NCBI GenBank assembly: GCA_004369045.1
Contig: ML213518.1
Location: forward strand, 117,092 to 181,091
Source: Heliocybe sulcata
Lineage: Eukaryota > Basidiomycota > Agaricomycetes > Gloeophyllales > Gloeophyllaceae
DNA length: 64,000 bases
Reading direction: 5' to 3'
Position numbers and translations under genes: made by a program. Below are positions 23,397 through 35,901 of this stretch, piece by piece. Position 1 is the first letter of the stretch. Each line of letters begins with the position of its first letter. Below the pieces are notes generated by a model that was not told the origin of the DNA, searched no databases, and saw nothing but the letters and a program-made list of their open reading frames with translations.

Positions 23397-24572
23397 ATGC
23401 AATCGTAAAAGCCCTCCAGCCTTTCAGTAACCTTTTCACTGACCATCTGCGGCTCTTACAGCGTTCTCCATCCCATCATTGGTCCTGCTGGTCCAGAAGT
23501 AAAGGACCTCAAAGGGCGCACAGCCCTCATCACGGGCGGTGCGAACGGCATTGGCAAGGAGGTCGCCCGCGCCTTTGCAAAGTATGGGGCCAAGGTCATC
23601 ATGATCAACCGCAAAGAGGAGCAAGGCTCCGCGGCCATCGAGCAGTTCAACAAGGAGGCGCAGGAGCAGGGTATCCAGGGCGGACAGCTCGACGTCCACT
23701 GGGTGGGCTGCGATATCGCCAAGATGTCGGACGTGCGCAAGGTGTTTAGCGAGATTGCGGAGAAAGAGGATCGGCTTGACTTGGTGAGTCAACGCGAGTG
23801 TTCATGAGGCACTCCAGATCATGCTGACAAGGCGTAGCTCGTCCTCTCCGCCGGCATCAACTCCGAGCAGTTCGGTCTGTCCGCGGACAACCTCGACCGC
23901 CACTTCGCACTGAACGCGCTCGGCCATTTCTACATCGTCAACCTTTTCTACCCGCTCCTCCGAAAGACCTCCAAGCTCCCGAACACGCCGCCGCCGCGCA
24001 TCGTGTTCGAGAGCAGCGAGCAGCACCGCTTCGCGCCGCCGAATGTGCACTATGGCAGTCTCGCGGAGATTAACGACGACACGATCGACCCAAATCGCCT
24101 GTACGGCCGCACTAAGCTTGCTCTGATCCTGTACACGAAGGGGCTGTTAGAATATGTCATCAAGAAGAACAATGACAAGTGAGATCTACAATATTGCTTT
24201 TGATAAACATCTCTGACTTGCATGCGCCGTAGCATCTACGTCCTCGCCGTTCACCCCGGAACAGTCAACACGAACATGCAAGAACAATGGAAAAAAGCTT
24301 ACCCTGGTCTATTCGGGCAGACCGTCTCCTTCCTCATGCAGACGTTTGGGCGGGACATCGAGCAGGGCTCATACTCGGCATTGTACGCGGCACTTGCGGA
24401 CGAGGTGCTCGAGAAGGGGTGGAATGGATATTACTTCTCTGACCCCGCGCAACCAGGAAAGGAGACGGCGCAGGCGAATGACAAGTGGCTGATCCGGTCT
24501 TGCTGGGAGTTGAGTGAGAGGCTTATTAGGGAGAAGGCAGGGGAGGATGCGTTGAAGCCATGGGATGCGTGA
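23397..24572 (+). CDS. Short-chain dehydrogenase/reductase (SDR)
   Basis: The first coding exon is tiny, 8 nt at 23397-23404 (ATGCAATC). It joins 23462-23783, 23838-24178 and 24233-24572 in phase for 336 residues. The cofactor motif TGGANGIG is at about residues 27-34. LVLSAGIN corresponds to the NAG region, FESSEQH holds the catalytic Ser, and LYGRTKLAL supplies the catalytic Tyr and Lys. VHPGTVNTNM is the usual loop after strand six. It is therefore a complete NAD(P)-dependent oxidoreductase of the classical/extended type often annotated as retinol-dehydrogenase or WWOX-like in fungi. The substrate cannot be inferred. The short first exon is supported by the reading phase and a good 57-bp intron with a CTGAC branch point. 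Confidence 0.88.
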
Positions 24573-25917
24573 ACGTGAAGGGAGTAATCAGTAGTATCGT
24601 AAGTGAATGTAGGATAGAGGGATGATGTATTGCTATAAACATTTGGATGAAGAGTAGTGCGAACCGCAGCGGGCACGCCGCACCGGACTCACCCGAAGAG
24701 GTGGCGGAGAGTAATTCCTCCATCGCATGGTATTCTAAGCTCCAAGATTGTGGTCAAGATGCTCTTTGAAGGTGCATAGGCCAGCTGGGAACAAGAAACT
24801 GAGCGTCCGGTGCGTTCTGCGAAGTATAAGTACGCAAGTATGCTCACAGCCAGTGGCTGTGCTGAAGCGCAGGCGAAGTCAGACGAAGTCAAAGCGGAGT
24901 TTAAATTTGACACTTCGCGCATAACATCTCGGTCTTGCACATTCTGCTCTTGAGTCAAGAGTTATGGATACCAGCTATTATATTCTCGTGGATCTGGTTG
25001 ACACTCCCGTGATGGCTGACTCCTACGGTTTAAACAGTTCAAACAGACGCGGCTAGGACACGTCCTGGCGCGTCCCAGTACGTCGAGACACTGGAATACG
25101 ATTGGAAGCTTGTATGCAACTCAACTTAGATGGAGTTGCTGCACTAAAGTTCACCTCGTAAGAATCAAGTCGCTGCACCTCAGATTAAATTCTCGGGTCG
25201 AAACTAACTAGCAAGTTGACGTGCCGCCTAAATCTGTTTTACGGTGAGCGCAAATCGGTTTGGCGTGTCTCGGAACTGATTTGGGACGATTGCAAAGCAA
25301 ATTGAGTCGTTGCGTGTCCGCTGGCTTACCTTGGGCCACTTGCAGGACGATACATGGTAGACTATGGTTTGATCGAGTCCGAAATTCGCTGCACCACGGC
25401 AATTTCTGTGCTGGACCGATTACCGCCAAGCGAAGTTTCTGCATCAAGCTCGTACGTGGCAGAGGTGCTCGCGCGTCTGTTATTTCTTTCGGGTGATGAT
25501 CCGACTCCTCGTATCGACGTCGGCGAGGAGTCATCGAGCGTCGACGCTCGCTCTGAATCCTTAAGCGGACCTATAGCCAGGCTTTGCTGTCGCTCACCTC
25601 CGGATGCTGTTCTTAACACTGAACGCCGCTGGTGTGCAGTAGACCTCCTAGTTTCATCGCGCGAATCGAGGAGACGGGATGAGTACCCGTCGACTTGTAT
25701 GACGAAGTCTACGAAGTCTACGGTGTACGACGTCTTCGCCGGAACGCCCGAGCGGGAGCCGGGACGTGCCTCTTGGCGACAGTCTTTTTTCCTATCGACG
25801 TTGTTCTTCCATTGGTTTGAGACTGCCTAGTCGCCATGGATTACTGACCGCTTGGTTCTACCCGATGCCTTGGGTGCTGCTCAGGATGCGATCGCTCGAT
25901 CATTGCGCCTGTATCTA
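24573..25917. other. Gene-poor stretch
   Basis: A plus-strand open frame of 158 codons exists at 25354-25830 but shows no family resemblance or supporting intron structure. I regard it as unsupported. Confidence 0.35.
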
Positions 25918-26444
25918 TCAGCGCCATCCTTCGTCCAGATAGTACTCCGCCTTGCGACGGACCACTACGGCGGTGCCAGTACTGGGAAGCTTCTCGACCT
26001 GACTGCCTCCCCTACTCTCGCCGCCAGCCGTAGTTGGCGTGCCGCTCTCCAGAACGTTCTGCGAGCGAGTCGTGGTCTTCTCACTGCTAGTCGTCCCATT
26101 GGCAGCGTTGTCCGGCGCGTAGTCTCGAGTGGCCTGATGAACCCAATCTTTCCTCTGCGATTCACGGAACGCCAATATAGCGTCTTCCAGGATGGTTTTA
26201 TGTACCGGCCCTAGGCTTTTATCCTCCCGCATCAGCCAGAATAGCTCCCGTAATACGAAGTTGAGATCCAAGATATATGCCATCAGGTATTTCACCGTAT
26301 TTTTGCCACGCACGCTGAGAGATATGTGAGAGCGCTACCTGATAGCATGGTGGCATGTTCATACCCTTTATCGTAGACCCATTGGGCGGAATCTGACGAA
26401 GCCTCACCGACTTCCGAGACCAATTTCGATATACGCCCGACCAT
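25918..26444 (-). CDS. Hypothetical small protein (two-exon model)
   Basis: ATG 26444 opens MVGRISKLVSEVGEASSDSA. A 50-bp GT/AG intron (26315-26364) joins in phase to the second exon, giving 158 residues. The middle is helical and hydrophobic (VKYLMAYILDLNFVLRELFW); the end is Ser/Thr/Gly-rich. Another plausible intron-flanked exon lies upstream near 26520-26570, so the true start may be further out. I do not recognise the family. The call rests on the amphipathic composition and phase-consistent splicing only, and it could be a gene fragment in a repeat-rich gap. Confidence 0.4.
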
Positions 26445-26826
26445 GAACGAGCTCCTGAGCCACTAGATCCATGTTTGCGTATATCCTGAAAGAGATTGTA
26501 TGTTGAGACCCTTTGTCATAGCCCAGTCAGCGGAGAACGTACTTTCTTCCTTGACTCCGCCTCATACATTTGCGTACTGGACAATCATGATATCATCGCG
26601 GGTGAGTAGAGGGGTTTGTGCAGCGTTCATCCCTCCCTAGTTCCAGTGCTGCTATTGGCTGAGCGAACCTGCTTACATATGCAACACGGCTCACGTGATG
26701 GACGCGACGGTGTTGACGCGGAGGTTACCGGTGGTTCCTCACGCGCCTTCTTGTTCGCTGTCACACATCACCGCGATACCAGACATAACTCAACATTGCT
26801 TCGAGGCCATGAGACGCAGCGCCGAC

Positions 26827-29800
26827 ATGTCTTTCAGCATCAGAGGCGACGAGCAGGAGCACCACCGCATTCTCCTTGAGAACAACCTGCAGAACACAGA
26901 CCTATCCCTTCATCTCTCGTCGACACCCGCCTCCACCGCTTCCTCCATCGAGTACCCCCGCCATTACTCTGGGCCAACACAGGGTGACGGGTACATGTCG
27001 TTCAGGTCGAGAGACGAACTGGACCCGGGTGCATGGTCACACCCCACAGCAGACGACGACGACGAGGGGGTCAGCCCATACGGTGGGGAGACGATATCAA
27101 CGGCTGCGCACCACGCGAGCGCATTGACCCTTAGTGCTGGGCTGCCTGGAAGGGGAGTAAGGAGAGAGCCAAGCGTTAGTGGAGCGGAGTATGACCCCGA
27201 AAGACCCATCGGAGACATGATTGCTGCCTTGGATAGCAGAATGAGTCTCTTTGATATAGACTCTCGATCACGCAACGCGGCACGTATCCTCCATGTCTTT
27301 TGCAAGTATATTCTAATCCCCTCTGCACGCAGACATCCGCCTTCGATCCCCTGGTTGTGGACGACACCGCAGAGCTGGATGATCTCCGCAATATGTCCGG
27401 CACCCCACGCCCCAAATCCAAACCCAAACTTGCCGACCATCTCTCCCGCATCGCCTTCTCTCCCAAGCGACCGCGATCTGCGCTTTCGTCTCCATCTCCA
27501 TCAGCGTCGGACAAAGACAAGCCACCTCAACACTCCAAGCCCACGTACACCACTAAACCTGCGAAACCTCGATCCACCCAACCGCCACCACCCGCATCTC
27601 AACCTCAAGTGATAGACAGCACCCCACGCCAATCCAAGAAGCCTGCCACACCCTCCACCGCCTCCACCACCAACTCACACTTCACTAAGCTCGCTAGGGG
27701 TCTCGCCAAAGAAATCGCCAACTCGCGCGTCACGGACATCTCCTCACACAACTACAACCAGGGCACCGCCACCGAGAAAGAGAAGCGCTCCAAGAAGACG
27801 GGCCTGCCCGAGCACGTCGACCCGCGCAGGAACCCGTTCCGTGAGATGGGCAATGTCAACACCAGGTCGAAGTCGCCTGCGCCAGCGAAGGCTCCGGCTC
27901 CCGCTAAGGCGAGGGTGAACTTGTATACGTCGCCGGCGCATAAGAGCGGTGTCCATCTTCCGGATGTGACGGGTTTGACGAGCGCTGTGGCATCGCCTGC
28001 CAAGCCCGGGGTGCAGTACTACGCGTATGAGGGTAGCGATGGGGTTGAGGAAGCAGAAGGTAAGCCTCCTCTCCTTCCTCATCTATCTGGCCTCGTACTC
28101 ACCACCTTATCACCTCAGGTCGCCTGATCACTACGCTCAACACACTCCAGTCCAAGCTTATGCGCTTGGAAGACGAGAACGGTGTGTCCAGGAGGCGGGT
28201 GCATGAGCTCGAGTATGAGCTCGAGAGTTGTAAGCGGGAGGCGGAGGAGAGTTTTAAGAGGGAGAGGGCGGGCGCGAAGCTGAAGGGGAAGGAGAGAGAG
28301 GATGAGGGGAGGAGATATAAGGAGGTTGTGCAAGAGAAGAAGGGTGCGTGACTTTCCGCACTTCCTTTTCCTTTGATTTTCTGACCGCTTCGATGCAGCG
28401 TTGGAATCCCTGATCTCGACTCTCCGCGCGCACCTCTCGCGCTTAACCGCGGAGCTCTCATCGCACCAACAGCTCCTGTCGGAGTTGAGAGGCTTGAGGA
28501 CGAGGGATGTAGGCGAGGTGGAGAGGTTGAAAGGGGAGGTGGAGAGGGTTGCAGGGGAAGTAGAAGTGCTGAGGGGGGTTGTGGAGGAGGGGTTGAGGGA
28601 GCGGAGGGAGAGGGGGGATGTAACGCGTGCCGAGGGTGGTGCTTGGGGCGGTGATGTTGGCGCGGATGTCACGCGTGAGCGCATGACTATGGAGGGGCGA
28701 GAAGGAGGGGCGGAGGATGAGAGTTTCTGGAGAGGAGATGTCGCGGGAGGGAGAGAGTATGATAGCCTCTCGTATGTCTCACTCCCAACTGCGAACGCCG
28801 GGAGGAGGGGGGTGTTGTCGCATGTTAGTGAGGAGCGGACGGAGGATGTGGAGCGCGAAGAAGAACAGGAAGAGCCCCAGGAAACCGAGGTGATACAGCA
28901 GGAAGCCGAGGAAGAATGCCTTGAGGGGGACTACCCGCGCACCGACCGTGCTACCCTGGGTTCCCGCGAGTCGCGCCGCTTCGTCCGCGCACAGGAGATC
29001 GAACGCATCTCGGAGGAGCTGGATTCGAGGCGTCTCGAGCTTTCCTCGTCCTCTGGCTCTTCGACGCCCTCGCGCGACTCGGGGATTGGGGAGGAGCTCA
29101 CCTCTGCTGGGTCCGGGTCGGCACGGCAGCGCTCGTATTCACCGCAGCCTTTTCATGAAAGTGTGCCACCCTTCGACGAGAGCATGCGTGTTCCTGGACC
29201 CTCGCGGCCTGTTGCGCCTACGCCTGGCCGCTCACGGAAGCACAAGCACCAGGTCCCGGAGGAGGAGGCGCCGTTCCCAAGTATCCAGGGCGAGTACCTC
29301 GAGAAACTGTTCTTTTCCGCGCCCGAACACAACGCGAAGACGTGCACGGTGTGCAATCGCAGGAGGCGGCCTGGCTCGCCGACGCTGAAGAAATTCGGGC
29401 ATCACTCGCAGGCGCGGAAGGCACAGGAGGATGAGGGGTTTGCGGAGGAGGAGAGGCTCGAGCGCAGGAGGGGGAAGATGCCCAGTCCGGGGGCGTATGC
29501 AAGGGAGGAGGTGCCGCCGCAGACGGTGCTTGCCAGGGTTGTTAGGGAGCTCGAGGATGATTTTACGCACTATAAGGGGTGAGTTGGCTTGGTCTTGATC
29601 TCTGCGGAGAGAAGGATGGGAGCTGATGTATGTGAGTGTAGAATCTACGTCGAGCTCGCGGAGCAGTATGCCCAGATGGATGCCGCGTCAGATGTTGTGA
29701 AGCGCAACGTGCTGGCAGACCATCTGCGAGATGTTATTGATGTTCTTGAGCAGAAGGTTAGTCCTCGTCGCAGCTATGGGGATATGAAATTTACTGATGC

Positions 29801-29949
29801 AATTGATGGGATAGGGTGACCAGATTGCATCGCTATACGGGCTACTCAACTTCAAGGACAAAAAGGACACACGACTAGCCGGGGAGCCACAGGCTATGGC
29901 TGGTGAGAGTCGGCCGCGGAGGAAACTCCAACATCCTATTTTTGCATAA
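26827..29949 (+). CDS. Cep57/Ppc89-like spindle-pole microtubule-binding protein
   Basis: The last exons are clear: ending 28059, 28119-28343, 28399-29578, 29642-29756 and 29815-29949. The C-terminus has the Cep57 microtubule-binding signature: a CTVCNRRRR cysteine pair, then PPQTVLARVVRELEDDFTHY and YVELAEQYAQMDAASD, ending with EQKGDQIASLYGLL. The middle contains strong coiled coils (RLITTLNTLQSKLMRLEDEN onward). The N-terminal half is Ser/Pro-rich and probably disordered. Fungal relatives include the spindle-pole-body component Ppc89. ATG 26827 (MSFSIRGDEQEHHRI) is the preferred start; ATG 26698 and 26809 are also in frame. I could not find a phase-consistent splice joining the first exon (ending near 27280) to the frame that begins near 27330, so that junction is unresolved. 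Confidence 0.8.
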
Positions 29950-30470
29950 TCAATCGTGTTTCGGACATCTCATCTTTTTCTTTTGACATACGTGTAGACT
30001 ACATTTCCTGTACACATATCTCCCATCGCCTGGTTTCTACCATCCTCGTCGTCAGAACGTTCAGTCGCTTGGCAGCATTTTTAATACTGCGAATCGGTGT
30101 TCTGTTAACCTTTGACCGCCGAACACAATATTTCTGTCATCGACATGGCGGGAAAGGCCACCCACGGACGTAGACTTTGCGCCAGGTTTCCAGACATTCG
30201 GGCGGCCCTGGCAAGATCTTGGAGGAGGCATCATTGTCAGGACCGAGGTCTCCTGTATTGGATGTCGGAATCATTCGCTTCCTCGACCTAGTACCCTCAC
30301 GCATCTGCTCGGAAATGTCTATGTGGCGTTGATATCGCGTTACGTACGTCGTTAGTCCACGAGGCAATAGTTGTGTGAGATAGCCTCCACTCTGATTATT
30401 GACACTAGAGGACCATATAAGAAATACAGACTGGATGCATTATACTAACAACAGGCACGATAGTTCATAT
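29950..30470. other. Convergent intergenic stretch
   Basis: Lies between two stop codons of convergent genes. A minus-strand frame at 30137-30367 (ending WRKVYVRGWPFPPCR) is somewhat protein-like but unrecognised, and I do not call it a gene. Confidence 0.35.
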
Positions 30471-33400
30471 TTACTCAGCAAAAGCTGCGTTCAGGAAGTT
30501 CTCAACTTCCTTCTTGTGTTGTGTCTACACCGCGCCGTCAGCACGTGATAATTCCACATCAGAAGAATGCACTTACTTTACTGCCCGTAGCGACAGAGCT
30601 GGTAGGATCACGACCGGCGTACAAGGGGTACTTGCCCTTGTGGTGCTGAGTCTCGTTGGCGGAGGTGAGAATACGAGGGCCAACATAAGTCCAAGCACCA
30701 TTGTTCAAAGGCTCCTCCTGGCACCAGAGCAGGTCAGCGTTGGGGTACCTGTCGAGGTCGGGAGTAATCTAGGGATATCGTCAAATGAGTGGAGCTATAT
30801 GGCGCGACGGAAGCATACCAAGTCGTAGGGGAAGGGCGAGAGCTGCTCGACGCGGGTGATGACGACGTCTTTGATCCCCCTGCGCTCACGCTCCTGCATG
30901 AGAGCGTGATACACTTGACCTATAGAGTACAGGTCAGCATCGAGGAAAACTATGCGGGGGACGGCGACAAACCAGTGCAAAGGATGTGACGACGGATCTG
31001 CTCGGGTGCAGCGAGCTGATCGGGCTGGATCTCCGGTATATAGCGCTGGAAGTAGTTGTCACCACTTAACTCCTCGAGCGTCGACCGGGCTTGCGGATGA
31101 CGAAGCAAGGATTTCGAGAAGAAGAGGATCAACTATAAAAAGTAAGTTAGAATGACGGGATATGTGCTCCGGGAGCGATGAACAAACCGGTTTCCGGAAG
31201 TCACGGTGGATCTGACGACGAAGGACGTGGAACTATTGTAACGAAGTAAGTATCCCTTTCCTCGTTCTGCCTTGCGAGATAGCTCACATAGTTAGCGGGC
31301 GTGCTAATAATTGTATGTCAGTAAGGAACCAGAAGCCTTACTAAGGATGCACTACTCACGTCGGGTAGACGATTTGCATATTGCAGTCCTGGTGCTGCCG
31401 CTCAACCTTCTCCGCAGTAGGGAAGTGATTCGGGTGGTCATCACACAGCTGCAAGAACCGCTCAATCCTACCGCTAGAGTGTTCGGGACCCTGACCGTCA
31501 TAACCGTGAGGCAAGCTCATAACCAAGCCCGTACGCTGCAACCACTTCCGCTCGCCAGAGGCGATAAACTGGTCGATGATACACTGCGCGTTGTTCGCGA
31601 AGTCACCAAACTGCGCCTCCCAGATGGTCAGCGAATCCGGGGAGACGAGGGAGTAACCAAGTTCAAAACCAAGGGCACCAAACTCAGACAGCGACGAGTT
31701 GCAGATGATGAATCGAGCTTGGTTCGAGCCAAGGTTATTCAAAGGGATGTACTGTTGCTCGTTGCTCTGGTCGTGCAGCACGGCGTGGCGCTGCGAGAAC
31801 GTACCACGCTCAACATCCTGACCAGACACGCGGACATGAGTCTTCTCAAGCACGAGGGAACCAAACGCAAGCGCCTCGGCAGTGGACCAGTCGATGTTCT
31901 GGCCCTCTTCAACCGTCTTGCCACGGCTAGCCAAAATACGCGCCAAGTTGCGGTGGCAGTCGAAGCCATGCGGGAAGCCCGAGATGATCTTGCCGATGTG
32001 TTTCAACGTCTCCTCATCGACACCCGTTGGACGCGTGGGGAGCGTCTCCTCCGCGAGCTGCTTAGGCGAGGGGAAGCCCTGCCAGGAGGCAGACAGCCAC
32101 TCCTTGCTGGTGGGCACGTAATCCTTCGCGCCCGCCGCAGCCTTCTCAAGCATGCCCCACACCCACTTCTTGTGCTCCTCAATGTCCTTCTCCGAGAACG
32201 TGCCGCGGTCGACGAGGAACTTGGTGTACTTCGTCAAGGGCGATGGCTGCTTCTGGATCGCCTTGTACATCCGCGGCTGCGTGAAGCTCGGCTGGTCCGT
32301 CTCGTTGTGGCCGTAACGACGGTAGCACACAATGTCTATGACGACGTCCTTCTTGAATTTGGCGCGCCAGTCCGCGGCGAGCTGGCAGACAAAGTTGACC
32401 GCCTCGACGTTGTCGCCGTTAACGTGGAAGATGGGCGCGTCGATCGCTTTGGCAAGATCAGAGGGGTAAGGGGTAGAGCGGGCGAAGCGCGGGTCGGTCG
32501 TGAAACCAATCTGGTTGTTGATGATGAGGTGGATGGTGCCTCCGGTACCATAGTTGGGAAGATTATGGAAGCCCATGGTCTCGTAGACGACACCCTGTCC
32601 GGCGAAAGCGGCATCACCGTGGAGCAGAACGCCCATGGCAGTGTGGTGTGCCGCCTCGTCATTCTCGAAATGCTGGATGGCCCGGGTCTTACCAAGCACT
32701 ACTGGGTCCTCCGCTTCCAGATGCGAAGGGTTCGCAACAAGCGATAGGGAGACCTTTTTGCCAGAGGGCGTCGGGCGAACATAGTTGGCACCCAAGTGGT
32801 ACTTGACATCACCCGCAGGCCAATCGTCGGGATCGGCAGTCCCAGTGAACTCGTTGAGGATAGCCTCGATGGGTTTCCGGATGACGTTGGCGAGCACGTT
32901 CAGACGACCACGATGAGGCATACCCATGGTGATGTGCCTTACGCCATGATCGACCGAGCGATCGATCAGAGCCTTCATGCCCGGGATCAAAGCCTCGCAA
33001 CCCTCCAGACCGAAACGCTTCTCGTTGGGGAATTTGCTTGCCACAAACTTCTCGAAGGACTCTGACCAGATCAGACGATCGAGAATCATGCGCTTCTCCT
33101 CAACGGTGTAGTTCCAGGGCTTGGGGATCTCGACGCGTTCACGAATCCAGTCACATTGGTCCTTGTCCGGGATGTGAATATATTGAATACCGACAGCACC
33201 ACCTGAGGCCAGGGTTAGGTTGACTCAGCAAAACAGCAAACTTCACTCACAGTAGATACGTTTGCAAATCTTGATGATTTCTCGGAGAGGCATCGTCCTC
33301 TGATTCTCTGTAGCAAAGTGGGGCAGGATACCCGGGCCCAGACTAATCTCCTTGTCCATGTCGCGTTCCGAAAAGCCGAAATGGCTGAGCTCCAGCTCAG

Positions 33401-33899
33401 GCGGGTGTACATCTTGCAAGTCAGCGTCGTTGATTCCCAGAGGATCCAATTCTGCGATGTGATGTCCTCGCACTTGGTACGCACGAACAAGCAATTGCAC
33501 CTAATAATAGGTCAGCGCTGTCAGCGGACGGAAACAACACAGCAAGCACACCTTCAAGTGATCATCCAGTTCCCCACCTCCGACTCCACCATGTAATACG
33601 GGTGCACCACCCGAGGGCGGGCTGACGAGGGTTGGCGGTGGTTGGAATGCCTTCGAGCTCGGAAGGCCCTTGTCCATGCCAGCGAAGTAGACGTCCCAGG
33701 ACGCATGTACCGACTTTGGGTCCTGCTTCCAAAGGCGGTACATCTCCTCAATGTAGTAGGCATTGTTACCGTTTGCGAAGGGGTCATTGGGCGAGGGAGG
33801 AGCGGCAGTCGCGAGGGCACGGTGGGCGACGGCAGGCGCTGCTAGCCTCGCGCGCGGCAGCGTGTGCGGGAAACGCCTGAAGACGTGCCTCGACAACAT
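30471..33899 (-). CDS. KGD1: 2-oxoglutarate dehydrogenase E1 component, mitochondrial
   Basis: Nine exons on the minus strand (33899-33552, 33500-33251, 33202-31360, 31303-31288, 31232-31188, 31132-30973, 30919-30819, 30768-30577, 30524-30471) join in phase to 1002 residues, the usual length. The N-terminus is a typical mitochondrial presequence ([19 protein letters not shown]). Next is the E1-specific [20 protein letters not shown]. The thiamine-diphosphate core has [23 protein letters not shown] and the metal-binding region [15 protein letters not shown]. The C-terminal transketolase-like part has [24 protein letters not shown] and [12 protein letters not shown]. It decarboxylates 2-oxoglutarate in the TCA-cycle complex, making succinyl-CoA with E2 and E3. 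The fourth exon is only 16 nt. It is divergent from a CoA-transferase gene. Confidence 0.96.
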
Positions 33900-34105
33900 G
33901 GTGGTTGCTGTCTAAGATGGATGGCTGCCCGCCGTCGACGCGTACGCCTCCGATGAGTGCACTGGTAGAAAGATGAAGTCTTTGGCATGAAGGCGCTGCC
34001 GGCGCTCCTTCGGCACATCCCGGCGTCTCCCGTTCACATGTTTACTTGTAAGCAACACTCTCAGAGTTACCTATACGAGGCCGCTGCTGCCCACACTCCA
34101 CTCGG
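33900..34105. promoter_or_regulatory. Compact bidirectional promoter, E1 / CoA-transferase
   Basis: Only 206 bp separate the two divergent start codons, so both promoters and 5' UTRs must overlap here. No classical TATA box is obvious. Confidence 0.6.
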
Positions 34106-35901
34106 ATGCTCTCGTGTCGCGCTGTCGCTAGGAGGGTGGTTGTGTCTGCGCAAAAGTCATGCCTGCGATCTTATAATACCGACAACTTTGTTCGGCCAAG
34201 CGCGATACCCCCGCCACTGAAAGGTATCAAAATACTAGACTTGACTCGAGTGCTGGCGGGTCCCACGTCGACGATGCTGCTCGCTGACTTGGGCGCGGAT
34301 GTTATTAAAGTCGAGGAAGTGAGCAAAGGAGACGATACGAGTGAGTTCAAGATGCAGGGCGCGCCACGACGCAAGTCCGAGTCGGCGAGCTCATGTCTGG
34401 GCTCTCGCTAGGGTCCTGGTCTCCGCCTTCAGCACCACTACGTCCTGATGGACCATCCGAGGCTGCCCACCTGCCTCCGGAATCAGCTTACTTTTTGGCT
34501 GTGAATCGCAATAAGCGCTCGATTACTGTTAACTTTAAGGATCCCAAGGGACTAGGGATTCTTCATAAGCTTGTTCAACAATCAGACGTGCTCGTCGAGA
34601 ACTTCATATCTGGTAAACTGGCAACCATGGGACTTGGTTGGGAAGACTGTCAGAAGATCAATCCGAGACTGATCTACGCTTCAATAACCGGTGTGCTCAG
34701 GTCCTGGGCAGTCTTGCACTTATTCTCAACGAGAACCTAGGGTATGGGCAGACTGGGCCTTACAGAACAGCAGCAGGCTACGATGTGATTGTCGAGGCAG
34801 AAGCCGGACTCATGCACATGTGAGTGGGCGTATGGACTGACGCGACTAGTTGCTTCAAGTACATTAGTACGGGTGAACCTGATGGCCCGCCATGCAAAGT
34901 CGGTGTGGCAGCTACCGACATCGCTACCGGTCTCTACGCTCATGGCGCCATCATGGCTGCCTTGCTTTCTCGCCATCAGACCGGCAAGGGAGTCTGGATA
35001 GATTGCAACCTCTTTGAGACTCAGGTGAGCCCTGCTCATATCATTCTCTAAGCGTATTGACTAATCGCTAGACTTTGTAAGATAGCCGGCCTAGCTAACA
35101 TCGCGTCCAATTACCTCATTGCCGGGAAAGAAGCCTCGCGTCACGGTACATCGCACCCGTCCATCGTGCCCTACCAGGTCTTTCCTTGCAGAGACGGTTT
35201 CCTAATGATCGGGGCTGGAAACGACAAGCAGGTTCGCTTGAAAGCTTGATGTCATGATTACCGACGCCTGATCTTCATTAAATCCGAATGTTATTCCTAC
35301 CGCTCGTTAGTTCAAGACGCTTGCGGAGAAGATCCTAAAGAAGCCCAAGCTGGTGCAAGACCCGAGGTTCTCGACAAACCAAGCGAGAGTGGCCAACCGT
35401 GACGAGATGGTCCAAACCATCACCGAGGCACTGATGGAACACGACCGGAACCACTGGCTGCGCGAATTCACTGGCTTGGGGTATGCTGTCTTTGAGCTTG
35501 ACAGTTCCTGAAGCTTGATTCAAACCGCGTAATAGAATACCGTTCGGACCTATCAACAACATCGAACAGACTTTCGAGCACCCGCAAGCGGTGGCTCGTG
35601 GGGTCACAGTGGAAGTCGAGGTGGGTCACAAGGATCTGGTTCCGTCAGACGTCATTTCTCGTGATTGGAAATTAGCACCCTAGGGCTGGTAACATCAAGC
35701 TTGTGGCGCCTGCAGTGTCTTATAACGGTGAGAGGATGCCTGTAAGGCGGCCGCCACCTTGGCTATCCCAGCACACTACAGAGGTACAGTCGTAGCTGCG
35801 TTGCTCCTTCCGGTCATGACTGAAGTTGAGAGTAGGTTTTGCTGGAACTGGGGTATACCGAGGAGCAAATAGCTGAGCTCCGTGCTGCGCGGGTGGTATA
35901 A
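34106..35901 (+). CDS. Family III CoA-transferase (CaiB/BaiF; SUGCT-like), mitochondrial
   Basis: Nine exons (34106-34340, 34412-34690, 34741-34819, 34868-35024, 35082-35231, 35311-35480, 35536-35620, 35676-35783, 35836-35901) join in phase to 442 residues. The basic N-terminus ([18 protein letters not shown]) suggests mitochondrial import. Family III features are [33 protein letters not shown] with the Asp/Glu region, [54 protein letters not shown] and [15 protein letters not shown]. Close animal relatives are succinate-hydroxymethylglutarate (succinyl-CoA:glutarate) CoA-transferases. Substrate specificity here is an inference from overall resemblance. It shares a short divergent promoter with the succinyl-CoA-producing E1 gene. 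Confidence 0.88.

Noticed and set aside
25354-25830. 158-codon plus-strand frame
   Set aside because: No domain, no intron evidence, no promoter; composition not distinctive.
31311-32747. 478-codon plus-strand open frame
   Set aside because: It is antisense to the well-supported 2-oxoglutarate dehydrogenase exon; GC-rich codon usage of the real gene keeps the opposite frame open, and the translation has no family resemblance.
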